From an uncultured Mucilaginibacter sp. (GTDB taxonomy: Bacteria > Bacteroidota > Bacteroidia > Sphingobacteriales > Sphingobacteriaceae): 36,226 nucleotides of DNA. Both the position numbers and the translations under genes were made by a program. The stretch spans positions 1-36,226 of the forward strand of contig CAIPDP010000173.1 in assembly GCA_903863845.1 (NCBI GenBank). The letters run 5' to 3'. Position 1 is the first letter of the stretch; each line of letters starts with the position of its first letter. Below, in pieces: positions 26,227 to 34,505 of this stretch. Below the pieces are notes generated by a model. The model did no database searches and had not been told where the DNA came from. It saw only the letters and a program-made list of their open reading frames with translations.

Positions 26227-26279
26227 TTAAAGATTGTTAAACGCCAGGAGATAGGCATAGCAATTGAACAAATACAGGT

Positions 26280-26381
26280 ATGAAAGCGATCAAGGAGCAA
26301 AGCAAACATTTTAGAGCCCAATTACTGGATTGGGTGCTCATTAAGGGGCCGCAATTATTTATCGCTCTTTACGGCAAATAA
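26280..26381 (+). CDS. Possible 33-residue ORF resembling an MscS N-terminus
   Basis: ATG at 26280, stop TAA at 26379-26381, preceded by AGG at 26276-26278. The peptide contains FRAQLLDWVLIKGPQLFIAL, which lines up loosely with FYKQLHIWLVSRGPNYITGI at the start of the MscS protein 24 bp downstream: F, QL, W, L and GP occupy matching positions. It could be a real small protein, a leader peptide, or the remnant of a duplicated mscS start. The likeness is by eye only, and the ORF may not be translated. Confidence 0.3.
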   Translation: MKAIKEQSKHFRAQLLDWVLIKGPQLFIALYGK

Positions 26382-26389
26382 TTAATCCT

Positions 26390-26397
26390 TATTTTTG
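26390..26397 (+). promoter_or_regulatory. -7 box immediately before mscS
   Basis: TATTTTTG, an exact TAnnTTTG match, ends 7 bp before the mscS ATG at 26405. Transcription from here would start at about 26404 and give a leaderless or nearly leaderless mRNA. Confidence 0.35.
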
Positions 26398-26404
26398 GGC
26401 CTTT

Positions 26405-27208
26405 ATGAAGCTTGAAGATTTTTATAAGCAATTGCATATTTGGCTCGTAAGTCGCGGCCCAAATTATATAACGGGTATACTTGTATTTTTAATTGGCCTG
26501 TGGGCCATACGGTTCGTCAGGATCCGGCTTCGCAACCGGATGAACAAACGGAGTGTTCACTCAACATTGCGTCCTTTCATTTTAAGTTTAACAATTACCG
26601 GTTTATATGCCCTGTTAACCTTTTTGGTATTTAATATCATCGGCTGGGAATTGAGCTTTCTGAGTGCAATAGTAGCCTCTTTCGGTGTTGCCGCCGGCTT
26701 GGCGCTATCCGGTACTTTCCAGAATTTTGCAGGTGGGGTGCTTATCCTCTTATTAAAACCTTTTGAATTGGGCGACAATATTGTTGCACAGGGCCAGGAT
26801 GGCATAGTTACCTCCATACAGCTTTTTTATACCGTATTGCTCACTTTCGATAACCGAACCATTATCATACCCAACGGCAAGCTGTTTAATGAAGTGATCG
26901 TTAATATCACAAGGGAAGGCAAACGACGGCTCGATTTTGAATTGAAGCTGGGCTATATTGTTGATGTTGAACAGGTAAAAGGTATCATCGAAAAGGCCAT
27001 TCAGACAACAAAAGGTATCATTAATGACCCTGCACCAATTGTAGGAGTAATGGCATTGGAGATTGACGGTATACGCTTTACGGTAAGAGTTTGGGTTGAT
27101 CAGGCCGATTACCTGAGTATTAAACTTTTTCTTCAGGAAAAGATCGTAAAAGATCTGCGGAATGCAGATGTTAAACTCCCAACGCATCACCTGCTACCAG
27201 GCACCTGA
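26405..27208 (+). CDS. Small mechanosensitive channel, MscS family
   Basis: 267 residues, close to E. coli MscS. Three hydrophobic segments (about 18-38, 58-80, 85-115) precede a soluble domain. The third contains the pore-lining Gly/Ala-rich helix FGVAAGLALSGTFQNFAGGV followed by LLLKPFELGDNI, diagnostic for the family. The beta domain (GIVTSIQLFYTVLLTFDNRT; IIPNGKLFNEVIVN) and the C-terminal mixed domain are complete. The channel opens under membrane tension and releases solutes during hypo-osmotic shock. Its TGA stop abuts the stop of the convergent DUF58 gene with no base between. Confidence 0.93.
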   Translation: MKLEDFYKQLHIWLVSRGPNYITGILVFLIGLWAIRFVRIRLRNRMNKRSVHSTLRPFILSLTITGLYALLTFLVFNIIGWELSFLSAIVASFGVAAGLALSGTFQNFAGGVLILLLKPFELGDNIVAQGQDGIVTSIQLFYTVLLTFDNRTIIIPNGKLFNEVIVNITREGKRRLDFELKLGYIVDVEQVKGIIEKAIQTTKGIINDPAPIVGVMALEIDGIRFTVRVWVDQADYLSIKLFLQEKIVKDLRNADVKLPTHHLLPGT

Positions 27209-28555
27209 TCAGATCGACTGCCTGGCTTTCAGTTCGAGGTAGCGGTTAATGGTATTGACGGTAAGATTTTGCGGCGTGCTCAAAATCGACTGGATGCCAT
27301 GTTTGGCCAGTTCCTTAACGATCAGCTTTTTGTCGTAAGCAAACTTTTCGGCGATTGTTTTGATATAGATATCTTCAACTGTTGTTGCGGGTTCTTCGCT
27401 TAGCTTTTGTAACTCCGTATTTTCAAAAAACACCACGATCAGCAAATGAAACCGGGCAATGCGTTTCAAAAAAGGCAACTGCCTTTCCAATGCCGACATG
27501 CTCTCAAAATTGGTAAAAAATACTACCAGGCTGCGTTGCTTCAATACTTTGCGTATAGTAACGTAAAGCAGTTCCATATTGCTTTCCAGGTAACGGGTCT
27601 TTTCTTTATAAAGCACCTCGAGGATGCGGTTGATCTGTACCGCTTTTTTATCGGCAGGCACCACGGCGCCTATTTTTTCGGCCAGAGTGATCAGTCCTGC
27701 TTTATCTTCTTTCAATAAAGCAACATTCGAAAGCACCAGGCTTGCGTTGATCGCATAATCGAGCAGGCTCAGCCCTTCGAAGGGCATTTTCATTGTTCTC
27801 GACTTGTCGATCACACAATACACATGCTGTGATTTTTCGTCGGTATATAAATTGGTCATCAGGTTGCCCTGCCTTGCAGTGGCTTTCCAGTTGATGGTGC
27901 GGTAATCATCACCGGCAACATAATTTTTCACCTGTTCAAATTCCAGGCTATGACCCAACCTCCTGACTTTTTTAATACCTACGTCTGTTAAGCGGTTTGA
28001 TACCGCCATCAGCTCGTATTTACGCATTTGCAGGAAGGAGGGGTAAACCGGTAAGGTTTCGGCCTGGTCGAAATTATAACGACGACGGATCAAACCAAGT
28101 CCGCTGCTAACAAATACCCTGATCGCACCAAATTCATATTCACCACGTTTGGTTGGCCGCAGCAGGTAATTGATCAATTTATGCTGCTGTGGCTTTAAAT
28201 TGGATCTGAACCAGAGATCGCGTTTTTGAAATTGAAAAGGTATTTCGTCGATGATGCCCACATTGATATCAAAAGGGTAAAGGTTTTCGATATAGATACC
28301 TAATTCGTTATCATCGCCATTGCTCAAACGTTCAGGGGCATGGCGGCGGGCGAAAACACCTTTGCCCAGGTGGTAGAGCATCAACAGATCGATCAGCACA
28401 AGTATCGCCACCACCCAAAAGAAGAGCTGAGGTAAAATACCCAGCCAGGGCAAAAAGAACGAGAACGTAAAGAAAACAACCGCTCCACCCATCAGTGTAA
28501 AAAACCTGTTGGTAAAAAATAGATCTTTATAAAATAACCGGTAGAGCTTTTTCAC
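27209..28555 (-). CDS. DUF58 protein with von Willebrand-like domain
   Basis: 448 residues starting with GTG at 28555 (MKKLYRLFYKD), 3 bp after the MoxR stop. Two membrane helices (about 18-60) are followed by a beta-rich region and the DUF58 core (GDDYRTINWKATARQGNLMT). A vWA-like domain begins at YCVIDKSRTM, where the metal-site DxSxS reads DKSRT, a Ser-to-Thr change. DUF58 proteins are usual partners of MoxR AAA+ ATPases; the complex is thought to act in envelope maturation or metal insertion, with the substrate unknown here. It is the last gene of the six-gene minus-strand operon. Confidence 0.88.
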   Translation of the reverse strand: MKKLYRLFYKDLFFTNRFFTLMGGAVVFFTFSFFLPWLGILPQLFFWVVAILVLIDLLMLYHLGKGVFARRHAPERLSNGDDNELGIYIENLYPFDINVGIIDEIPFQFQKRDLWFRSNLKPQQHKLINYLLRPTKRGEYEFGAIRVFVSSGLGLIRRRYNFDQAETLPVYPSFLQMRKYELMAVSNRLTDVGIKKVRRLGHSLEFEQVKNYVAGDDYRTINWKATARQGNLMTNLYTDEKSQHVYCVIDKSRTMKMPFEGLSLLDYAINASLVLSNVALLKEDKAGLITLAEKIGAVVPADKKAVQINRILEVLYKEKTRYLESNMELLYVTIRKVLKQRSLVVFFTNFESMSALERQLPFLKRIARFHLLIVVFFENTELQKLSEEPATTVEDIYIKTIAEKFAYDKKLIVKELAKHGIQSILSTPQNLTVNTINRYLELKARQSI

Positions 28556-28558
28556 AGA

Positions 28559-29539
28559 TTAACGTGGTACCTCTATTTTCTGAACGATCTGTTTAATTAC
28601 TTCATCCGGACTGACGCCTTCCATTTCCTTATCGGGGGTAAGCATGATGCGGTGTCTTAATACGGCAGGCGTTACCCAAATCACGTCATCAGGAGTAACA
28701 AAATCGCGTCCGCGAATGGCGGCAACTGCTTTGGCTGCATTAACAATGGCCAATGAGGCACGTGGCGAGGCACCCAGGTACAACGATTTACTGTTACGTG
28801 TTTCGGCAGCTATTTTCGCTACAAACTCCAATATCTTCGGTTCAATATGCAGGCTGCGTACCTGCTTGCGCAGCGCAATAATTTCTTCTTTAGAAAGCAC
28901 CGGGCTAATTGCCGCCAGCTGCTCTGTTGCTACCTGCTGGTGTTGCTGTGTGATGATGGCCACTTCTTCTTCGAATGTGGGGTATTTTACTTCTATCTTG
29001 AACAGGAAGCGATCCAGTTGAGCCTCGGGCAGGCGGTAGGTACCCTCGTGTTCAACCGGGTTTTGGGTGGCTAGTACAAGGAAGGGCTCCTCCATCGCAT
29101 AACGCTGGCCGTCTATTGTTACCTGACGTTCTTCCATTACTTCAAACAGTGCCGACTGGGTTTTGGCCGGCGAGCGGTTGATCTCGTCGATCAAAACGAT
29201 ATTGCCGAATATGGGTCCGCGTTTGAATTCAAAGTCAACCGTTTTGGGATTAAATACCGAAGTGCCCAACACATCCGATGGCATCAGATCGGGTGTGAAC
29301 TGGATGCGCGAATATTTGGCGTCGATCGACCTGGCGATGAGTTTAGCTGTAAGTGTTTTGGCAACGCCAGGTACACCTTCAATAAGTATATGCCCATCGG
29401 CTAGTATGCCGGCTATCAGCAGATCAATCGTCTCATGCTGCCCTACAATGACCTTTCCAATACTGGCCTTGATCTGGTCAACAGCGGCTGTTAGCTTGCT
29501 CAGATCGGTTCTTTGTTTAAATATTTCTTCTTCTTCCAT
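28559..29539 (-). CDS. MoxR-family AAA+ ATPase
   Basis: 326 residues from the ATG at 29539. A GTG at 29545 would overlap the upstream stop as GTGA and is equally possible. Walker A is GVPGVAKT (55-62) and Walker B VLIDEI (115-120), followed by [20 protein letters not shown] (core [13 protein letters not shown]), a MoxR hallmark. Sensor 1 lies in [12 protein letters not shown] and the sensor 2 helix in [17 protein letters not shown]. MoxR ATPases act as chaperone-like remodelers with vWA or DUF58 partners. The DUF58 gene follows after 3 bp. Cytoplasmic, probably membrane-associated through its partners (inference). Confidence 0.93.
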   Translation of the reverse strand: MEEEEIFKQRTDLSKLTAAVDQIKASIGKVIVGQHETIDLLIAGILADGHILIEGVPGVAKTLTAKLIARSIDAKYSRIQFTPDLMPSDVLGTSVFNPKTVDFEFKRGPIFGNIVLIDEINRSPAKTQSALFEVMEERQVTIDGQRYAMEEPFLVLATQNPVEHEGTYRLPEAQLDRFLFKIEVKYPTFEEEVAIITQQHQQVATEQLAAISPVLSKEEIIALRKQVRSLHIEPKILEFVAKIAAETRNSKSLYLGASPRASLAIVNAAKAVAAIRGRDFVTPDDVIWVTPAVLRHRIMLTPDKEMEGVSPDEVIKQIVQKIEVPR

Positions 29540-29541
29540 GT

Positions 29542-30729
29542 TCACCTGGATTTAATATAAAATTGTTCGATAAGTTGGTTCAGTTTGATCAGGTCCTCGT
29601 CGCTTACACGCTGGCCGGTGATATATTGAATATGCGCCACTAATTCCTGCACAAATGCGAGATCTACCCCTGTTTTTTGCGCAAGTTTTTCGATGAATTC
29701 GCGGTCAAGCACATTGGTTTTCAGGTAGTAGGTGGTGCGCAGATGCTCTAAAAAGTAGAGTATTTTCTTTTGCGCAATATTGGTATTGTTACGTTGTTCA
29801 TAATAAACCCTACCCACCACGCTAACAAAATCGACTGTCGAATTTGCCGGCGCTGCAATAATGGGTATAATACGCTGGCGGCGTTTCATTTCGAATAATA
29901 CAAAACCTACCAGCGTAAATAAAGCAATATAGTAGGCCCATTGCAAAGCGGGATAACTAAAGAATACGCGCAATGGCGACTCATCTACTTCAATATCTCC
30001 ATTTTGCAGGTGGTCCCAGTAAATAACCGGATGTTCCGGCAGGTAAGAAAGTGCTTTTGCTGCATAGTCGGCACCATTGGGCGTTAGCAGACTGTAATTG
30101 GTAAACAATTTGGGATCGGCACATAAAAACAAACTACCCTTGCCAAAATTGTAACGAACGAGGGTAGGAAAATTATCCTCATTCTTACTTAATACAACAG
30201 CCCTGGTGGTATCAAATTGTTCAAAATAACTCGCAGCCATCCCCCTGTCGAAACGGTAGCCACCCTTTTTCGCCAGTTTATCATTCGTGAAATTGAGATC
30301 GGTGACCGATTTTTGGAAATAGGAATTAAATTGTAAACCCAAAGTGTCGGCCACCAGGTTGGTCCTGATGCCTTTTTGCGCGAAATTGTCGGTTGCAATG
30401 AAAACCGAATTACCGTTTTTGATATAGTTGATCATCTCCCGATAATCATATTTACTCAGGTTGATCGAACCGGCAATGATCAGGTAGTTGCTGTTGTGTA
30501 CGGTATCGTTGTGAAACTGATCGTAAATAGTTTTATTGGTCTCGATTATTTTTGCACCTGGGAACAGTTGATTTATTTCTTTAAAGAGAATGAAAGTCCC
30601 GAAAGGTATCTTATCATTATAGGAAAGCGTCGGCGCCCAATTTACATTCTTTGGTCTGTTAAATTCGGCTACCAGGTAAAGCAGCAGGAAGGCAAAGCCA
30701 AACAGGTAAAATAATTTAAGCGACCTCAT
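29542..30729 (-). CDS. DUF4350-domain membrane protein
   Basis: 395 residues. An N-terminal membrane helix (about 5-22, FYLFGFAFLLLYLVAEF) and a second helix near residue 255-275 (YYIALFTLVGFVLFEMKRR) flank an extracytoplasmic domain with a Rossmann/GATase-like look: SNYLIIAGSINLSKYDYREM, then FIATDNFAQKG, and VRYNFGKGSLFLCADPKLFT. This matches DUF4350, a family that regularly accompanies MoxR and DUF58. The domain may bind a ligand rather than catalyse; function unknown. The start overlaps the DUF4129 stop by 4 bp (ATGA), a sign of translational coupling. Confidence 0.8.
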   Translation of the reverse strand: MRSLKLFYLFGFAFLLLYLVAEFNRPKNVNWAPTLSYNDKIPFGTFILFKEINQLFPGAKIIETNKTIYDQFHNDTVHNSNYLIIAGSINLSKYDYREMINYIKNGNSVFIATDNFAQKGIRTNLVADTLGLQFNSYFQKSVTDLNFTNDKLAKKGGYRFDRGMAASYFEQFDTTRAVVLSKNEDNFPTLVRYNFGKGSLFLCADPKLFTNYSLLTPNGADYAAKALSYLPEHPVIYWDHLQNGDIEVDESPLRVFFSYPALQWAYYIALFTLVGFVLFEMKRRQRIIPIIAAPANSTVDFVSVVGRVYYEQRNNTNIAQKKILYFLEHLRTTYYLKTNVLDREFIEKLAQKTGVDLAFVQELVAHIQYITGQRVSDEDLIKLNQLIEQFYIKSR

Positions 30730-31472
30730 GGCTTTTGCTGGTTAAAGTTTCTGAATGCACCTGCAATAGACAAATACACCTGGTTATCGATTATGAATTC
30801 GCCATACCAAACAAATTCAAACTGCCGGGTGAGTGAGGAGAATGCCGTACGCTGCCCCTGGTCTTTTAACTCATAAATATATTGCGTGTTGGTTTTGTCT
30901 ATCTCCCAGGTGATCATCCCAGCGTCGCTGAGTTGTTTAAGGCATTTGAGGTATAAAAGGCGAACGGCAAACCGGTAATTATGTTTGGCAACAGCGTTTT
31001 CTATTTCGGTATCAAAATCAATATGATTGATATCTTCAAAAAACTCAGAGTAGGGAACCGCGGTCGCTTTTGATTTGCGTTTGAAGATGTCCTGCACGTC
31101 AACGCCGCTGGCTTTTAAAATAAAGTATACGATTGCCGCAACTCCGCCAAACAGCAGGAGCAGCCAAATGATATTCCAGATGATACCCAATATACCAAGG
31201 CCTCTTACATTGAACAGGTGCATAAACCAATTCCAAAAACGATCCCAGAAATAGACCCACCATGAGGTGCCTGTAGCTGGGCCCTCGTAATTAAATTCTC
31301 GTTGTTTGCTGTATTTGCGCAGTGTCTCTTTATCAAAAGAGCGTATTGAGGGGTGTTGTGCCGTATCAATTTTGACGACAAGCGGCGCCTTTGGTGCAAC
31401 TTTTTTTACATCGCTGCCCAATGCCAGGTTTACTGACAGGATCAAAAGTACGAGGTAAAAAATACGGCGCAT
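30726..31472 (-). CDS. DUF4129-domain membrane protein
   Basis: 248 residues. A signal peptide (about 1-19) precedes a Trp-rich juxtamembrane segment (TSWWVYFWDRFWNWFMHLF), a membrane helix (about 95-120, IIWNIIWLLLLFGGVAAIVY), and a cytoplasmic DUF4129 domain. That domain carries the family pattern FAVRLLYLKCLKQLSDAGMI ... KTNTQYIYEL ... LTRQFEFVWYGE. DUF4129 often sits C-terminal to transglutaminase domains or next to MoxR; no transglutaminase is present here. It lies 2 bp after the upstream membrane gene and overlaps DUF4350 by 4 bp. Confidence 0.82.
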   Translation of the reverse strand: MRRIFYLVLLILSVNLALGSDVKKVAPKAPLVVKIDTAQHPSIRSFDKETLRKYSKQREFNYEGPATGTSWWVYFWDRFWNWFMHLFNVRGLGILGIIWNIIWLLLLFGGVAAIVYFILKASGVDVQDIFKRKSKATAVPYSEFFEDINHIDFDTEIENAVAKHNYRFAVRLLYLKCLKQLSDAGMITWEIDKTNTQYIYELKDQGQRTAFSSLTRQFEFVWYGEFIIDNQVYLSIAGAFRNFNQQKP

Positions 31473-31474
31473 AA

Positions 31475-32377
31475 TTAATATTCTTCAGGCTGAGGCCCGG
31501 GATCCTGATCCTTAGTTCCAAATTCATCGATCCTGGCGATCAGCGATGTCCCTTCTTTAGTTTCGGAAAGATTGAAATAAATGAGACCGACAGCACTCAC
31601 CAATAATATCTGGAAGAAAAATACGAAAGCCTTAATTACATTCATGATAATTACCAGCGGAACCGATACAGCACCAACGCTCCTGCGGGTCAGGTGAAGA
31701 AATACATTGCCGGCACCTAAGATAGAAGCAGGAATGCCAACTACCAGATTAACCACATAAAGGATAATATAAATAACGACCAGCACGCCAAAGGTGGCCC
31801 ACCAGTTATTGCTGATCAGTTTAAAAGCATGACTAAATGCATAGCTAAAACTTGCATTTTCTACCACGATGATGGCCGGAACCAGGGCAAAAACAGTACC
31901 GAGGTAAATGCCCGGCGCTAAACAAAAGCATAAACCTACAAATGCCAGCAGGTACAAAAGGAAACTGCTACCCAATACCCTTAAATAATAATATTTTATA
32001 TAACCCCACATTTCTTCAACTGTGGGTACCACATTGCGTTTTTGCTGATAAAGCGCCATATAGGAGAGGATCATTACGTTTAGGGTAACGCTCTGTAAAA
32101 TGTAGAACACCATCAGCAATATATATCCGCCGATAAGCGGCATGATGCGTGTGAATACATTTTCGTTGGCAAAGTCGTTCGGGTCGAAGGAGGTTGCCAG
32201 GTTAACAGCTCTAAGTTCAACTACTATGCTGGTAGCTGCCGTCGCAACTACAAAAAAGCCGCAAAAAATAAAAAAGTATTTTAAAAGCGGTTTAAGGTTT
32301 TGGCGGATAAATACAAAAGTATCACCCAGCACTTCGCCGAAATCGCGGGGTTTTGCCAGTTCAATGTTCTGTTCCAT
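31475..32377 (-). CDS. Multi-pass membrane protein of the MoxR module
   Basis: 300 residues with about six hydrophobic segments (about 33-53, 83-105, 138-165, 195-220, 235-262). The soluble N-terminus MEQNIELAKPRDFGEVLGDTF, given by its core RDFGEVLGDTF, begins an amphipathic stretch reminiscent of the YciC / glycerophosphodiesterase membrane-domain superfamily (resemblance only). The hydrophilic C-terminal tail ends in Pro/Glu residues. No catalytic motif is visible. The start overlaps the SpoIIM stop by 17 bp, tying it into the operon. Function unknown. Confidence 0.78.
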   Translation of the reverse strand: MEQNIELAKPRDFGEVLGDTFVFIRQNLKPLLKYFFIFCGFFVVATAATSIVVELRAVNLATSFDPNDFANENVFTRIMPLIGGYILLMVFYILQSVTLNVMILSYMALYQQKRNVVPTVEEMWGYIKYYYLRVLGSSFLLYLLAFVGLCFCLAPGIYLGTVFALVPAIIVVENASFSYAFSHAFKLISNNWWATFGVLVVIYIILYVVNLVVGIPASILGAGNVFLHLTRRSVGAVSVPLVIIMNVIKAFVFFFQILLVSAVGLIYFNLSETKEGTSLIARIDEFGTKDQDPGPQPEEY

Positions 32378-33323
32378 TTAAGGTTTGGTTTTTGTATACT
32401 AAATTGGGATAAATGATCACATACCAGGTAATAAAAATAAATGATGCCGAAAGAATGCCAATACTTAGCCATAGCGGCATCTCGGTATGCCGTGTCACAA
32501 AGCTTTCGAAAGTAGCAGCAATGATAAACATGGGCACCAGCCCTATGGCCATTTTCATGCCGTCTTTTGCCCCGCGTTTTACCGATTCCATCCGGGTATA
32601 GGTTTTTGGGAACAATAGGCTATTGCCCATCACCATTCCTGCAGCACAAGCGATGATCAATGAGGATATCTCAATAGTGCCGTGTATCCAGATGACTAAT
32701 ATCGATTGTATTCCGAAGCCTTTACTGAAAAAGAAGTATTCAAAGGCTCCCAGCATCATGGCATTACGGAGCGAGAAATAAATTGATCCAACGGTAAAAA
32801 TAATTCCGCTGACAAACATAACCAGCGATACATAAATATTATTTGCAGCAATTTGTATAAACATCGGGAAGCCGTTCTCGCTATCATAAACACCAAAAGG
32901 ATGCCCTTTGGCGATATTGTCGTTGGTCATATCAACGTAGGCATCACCTAAGATCAATCTGATAAAATTGGTGTCGTATTTTGCTGAAAGCACACCCATG
33001 GCGCAAAACACGATAAAAAACAACAGCGAATAGGCGAGTTGCCGCTCATAGGTTTTAAACAACAGCGGCAGTTCAGTTTTCCAGAACTGCACAAAACGGT
33101 TGGCGCGTTCTTTTTTATTCTTATAAATGCTTTGGTGCAGTTTGGCTGCAAGTCCGTTCAGGTAAACTGTTGTTTTTGATTTCGGATAGAAGGTTTTGGC
33201 ATAGGCCAGGTCGTCCGTTATTTTGATAAAACGCTCAGCCAGTTCGTCCGGATCATTGGTTGGCTCCAGTTCAAAACTTTTCCACTGTTCAGCGTTTTGT
33301 TTAACAAAGAGTGGCTCGCGCAT
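32361..33323 (-). CDS. SpoIIM-family (stage II sporulation protein M-like) membrane protein
   Basis: 320 residues. A cytoplasmic N-terminal region (about 1-95) rich in charged helices leads to five or so membrane helices. The diagnostic SpoIIM segment is ILVIWIHGTIEISSLIIACA, with the polar HGTIE inside a membrane helix. In sporulating Firmicutes SpoIIM works with SpoIID/P in engulfment, but this organism is not a spore former; in Bacteroidota the family occurs next to RDD and MoxR genes. First gene of the minus-strand operon, divergent from the RDD gene across 96 bp. The role is unknown; a shared membrane complex with the following five products is inference. Confidence 0.87.
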   Translation of the reverse strand: MREPLFVKQNAEQWKSFELEPTNDPDELAERFIKITDDLAYAKTFYPKSKTTVYLNGLAAKLHQSIYKNKKERANRFVQFWKTELPLLFKTYERQLAYSLLFFIVFCAMGVLSAKYDTNFIRLILGDAYVDMTNDNIAKGHPFGVYDSENGFPMFIQIAANNIYVSLVMFVSGIIFTVGSIYFSLRNAMMLGAFEYFFFSKGFGIQSILVIWIHGTIEISSLIIACAAGMVMGNSLLFPKTYTRMESVKRGAKDGMKMAIGLVPMFIIAATFESFVTRHTEMPLWLSIGILSASFIFITWYVIIYPNLVYKNQTLNGTEH

Positions 33324-33419
33324 GTGTAATTCGACCGGGTTTAATATTGGCTTAAAATAATTACAATAATTTTATCTTTCAACTAAAAAAGTATATTAGT
33401 GACAGAATAAAGTAAATGC
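33324..33419. promoter_or_regulatory. Divergent promoter region between SpoIIM and RDD genes
   Basis: A 96-bp AT-rich spacer that must hold the promoters of both the six-gene minus-strand operon and the RDD gene. The nearest plus-strand -7 match is TATATTAG (one mismatch to TAnnTTTG). No exact box was found on either strand, and no palindrome. Confidence 0.35.
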
Positions 33420-34163
33420 ATGCAAACGATCAGAATTACCACCTCACAAAATATTGATATTGACTACGAAATTGCCGGCCTGGGCGAACGTATCTTAGGG
33501 CGATTAATAGACCTTGGTATTATGCTGGTGGTGTTTTTTCTGGGACTGATATTAGGTTCGATCGGCGGGATTTACGCTGGTTCAAATACAATGATCTATA
33601 TAGCCATCGGCGTATATCTGACCATACTCGCATTTTACGATTTGGCTTTTGAACTGTTCATGAATGGGCAAAGTCCCGGTAAAAAGATCATGAAGATCAA
33701 AGTGATCAGTCTTGATGGCGGACAAGCAAGTGTCGGACAATACCTGTTACGCTGGCTGTTCCGGATAGTTGATTTTGTATTGATATATCCGGGTCTTGTT
33801 GCATTGATCGTAGCTGCCATGAACGAGAAATCGCAGCGCCTGGGCGATCTGGTGGCAGGCACGATGCTGATACGCACCGAGCCCCGCTCAAAACTGGATA
33901 GTGTGGTTTTTATGCCGGTATATGATGGATACCAGCCTGTATTCCCGGCCGCGGCGCAACTAAAAGACAGCGATATCGAACTGATACATGAAGTGATCAG
34001 CAATTATTTGAAAACCAATAATGCGATGGTGGTCTACAAGATGTCTGAACGGATCAGAGAACACCTCGGCATCGCACCACCAAATGGAATGAATGATATG
34101 TTGTTCCTGCAAACCCTGGTAAAAGACTATAACCACATCAGCGCTCAGGCTGATATGCTTTGA
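33420..34163 (+). CDS. RDD-family membrane protein
   Basis: 247 residues. It starts MQTIRITTSQNIDIDYEIAG (short form QNIDIDYEIAGLGERILG), followed by the Arg-Asp pair of the family in RILGRLIDLGIM. Three membrane helices (about 32-52, 58-80, 115-140) and the conserved NGQSPGKKIMKIKVISLDGG and RLGDLVAGTMLIR motifs are present. The soluble C-terminal tail (about 165-247) is longer than in minimal RDD proteins. RDD proteins are small membrane proteins of mostly unknown function. Divergent from SpoIIM, and probably part of the same functional module. Its end overlaps the convergent DUF2752 gene by 19 bp. Confidence 0.88.
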   Translation: MQTIRITTSQNIDIDYEIAGLGERILGRLIDLGIMLVVFFLGLILGSIGGIYAGSNTMIYIAIGVYLTILAFYDLAFELFMNGQSPGKKIMKIKVISLDGGQASVGQYLLRWLFRIVDFVLIYPGLVALIVAAMNEKSQRLGDLVAGTMLIRTEPRSKLDSVVFMPVYDGYQPVFPAAAQLKDSDIELIHEVISNYLKTNNAMVVYKMSERIREHLGIAPPNGMNDMLFLQTLVKDYNHISAQADML

Positions 34164-34504
34164 TGATAAAGCCGATATAGTTTCAGACAGTAACATACCA
34201 GGATAAACGATCCGAGTATGATAAAGCCCGCTTTTTTAATGGTTTCTTGTTGATTATCGAGCTTAAAACGTCTATCTGCGATGCCATAGGCAAAATAGAG
34301 CAGCAAAGGTATGGTCGGCGGATAAAGAGCCAGGCTTTGATGAAAATTACCTTGAACCAGCGCAATTAACGAACGCTGAAATCCACATCCCGGGCAGTCG
34401 ATACCCGTCAGGTATTTAAAAGGACAAGTTAGCAAATGGTGCTGCAGCCATTGGATAAAAACCAGATGACTGCAGCACATTTGCGGATATATTATTAAGT
34501 TCAT
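34145..34504 (-). CDS. DUF2752 small membrane protein
   Basis: 119 residues. The family signature is TCPFKYLTGIDCPGCGFQRS, with Cys27, Cys37, Cys40 and Arg44, followed by hydrophobic segments (about 58-75 and 92-110). The paired cysteines could bind metal or form a disulfide; function is unknown. It starts 1 bp after the DUF5684 gene, so the two are cotranscribed. Its 3' end overlaps the convergent RDD gene by 19 bp; the stop TGA is read from 34147-34145. Confidence 0.85.
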   Translation of the reverse strand: MNLIIYPQMCCSHLVFIQWLQHHLLTCPFKYLTGIDCPGCGFQRSLIALVQGNFHQSLALYPPTIPLLLYFAYGIADRRFKLDNQQETIKKAGFIILGSFILVCYCLKLYRLYHQSISA

Positions 34505-34505
34505 T

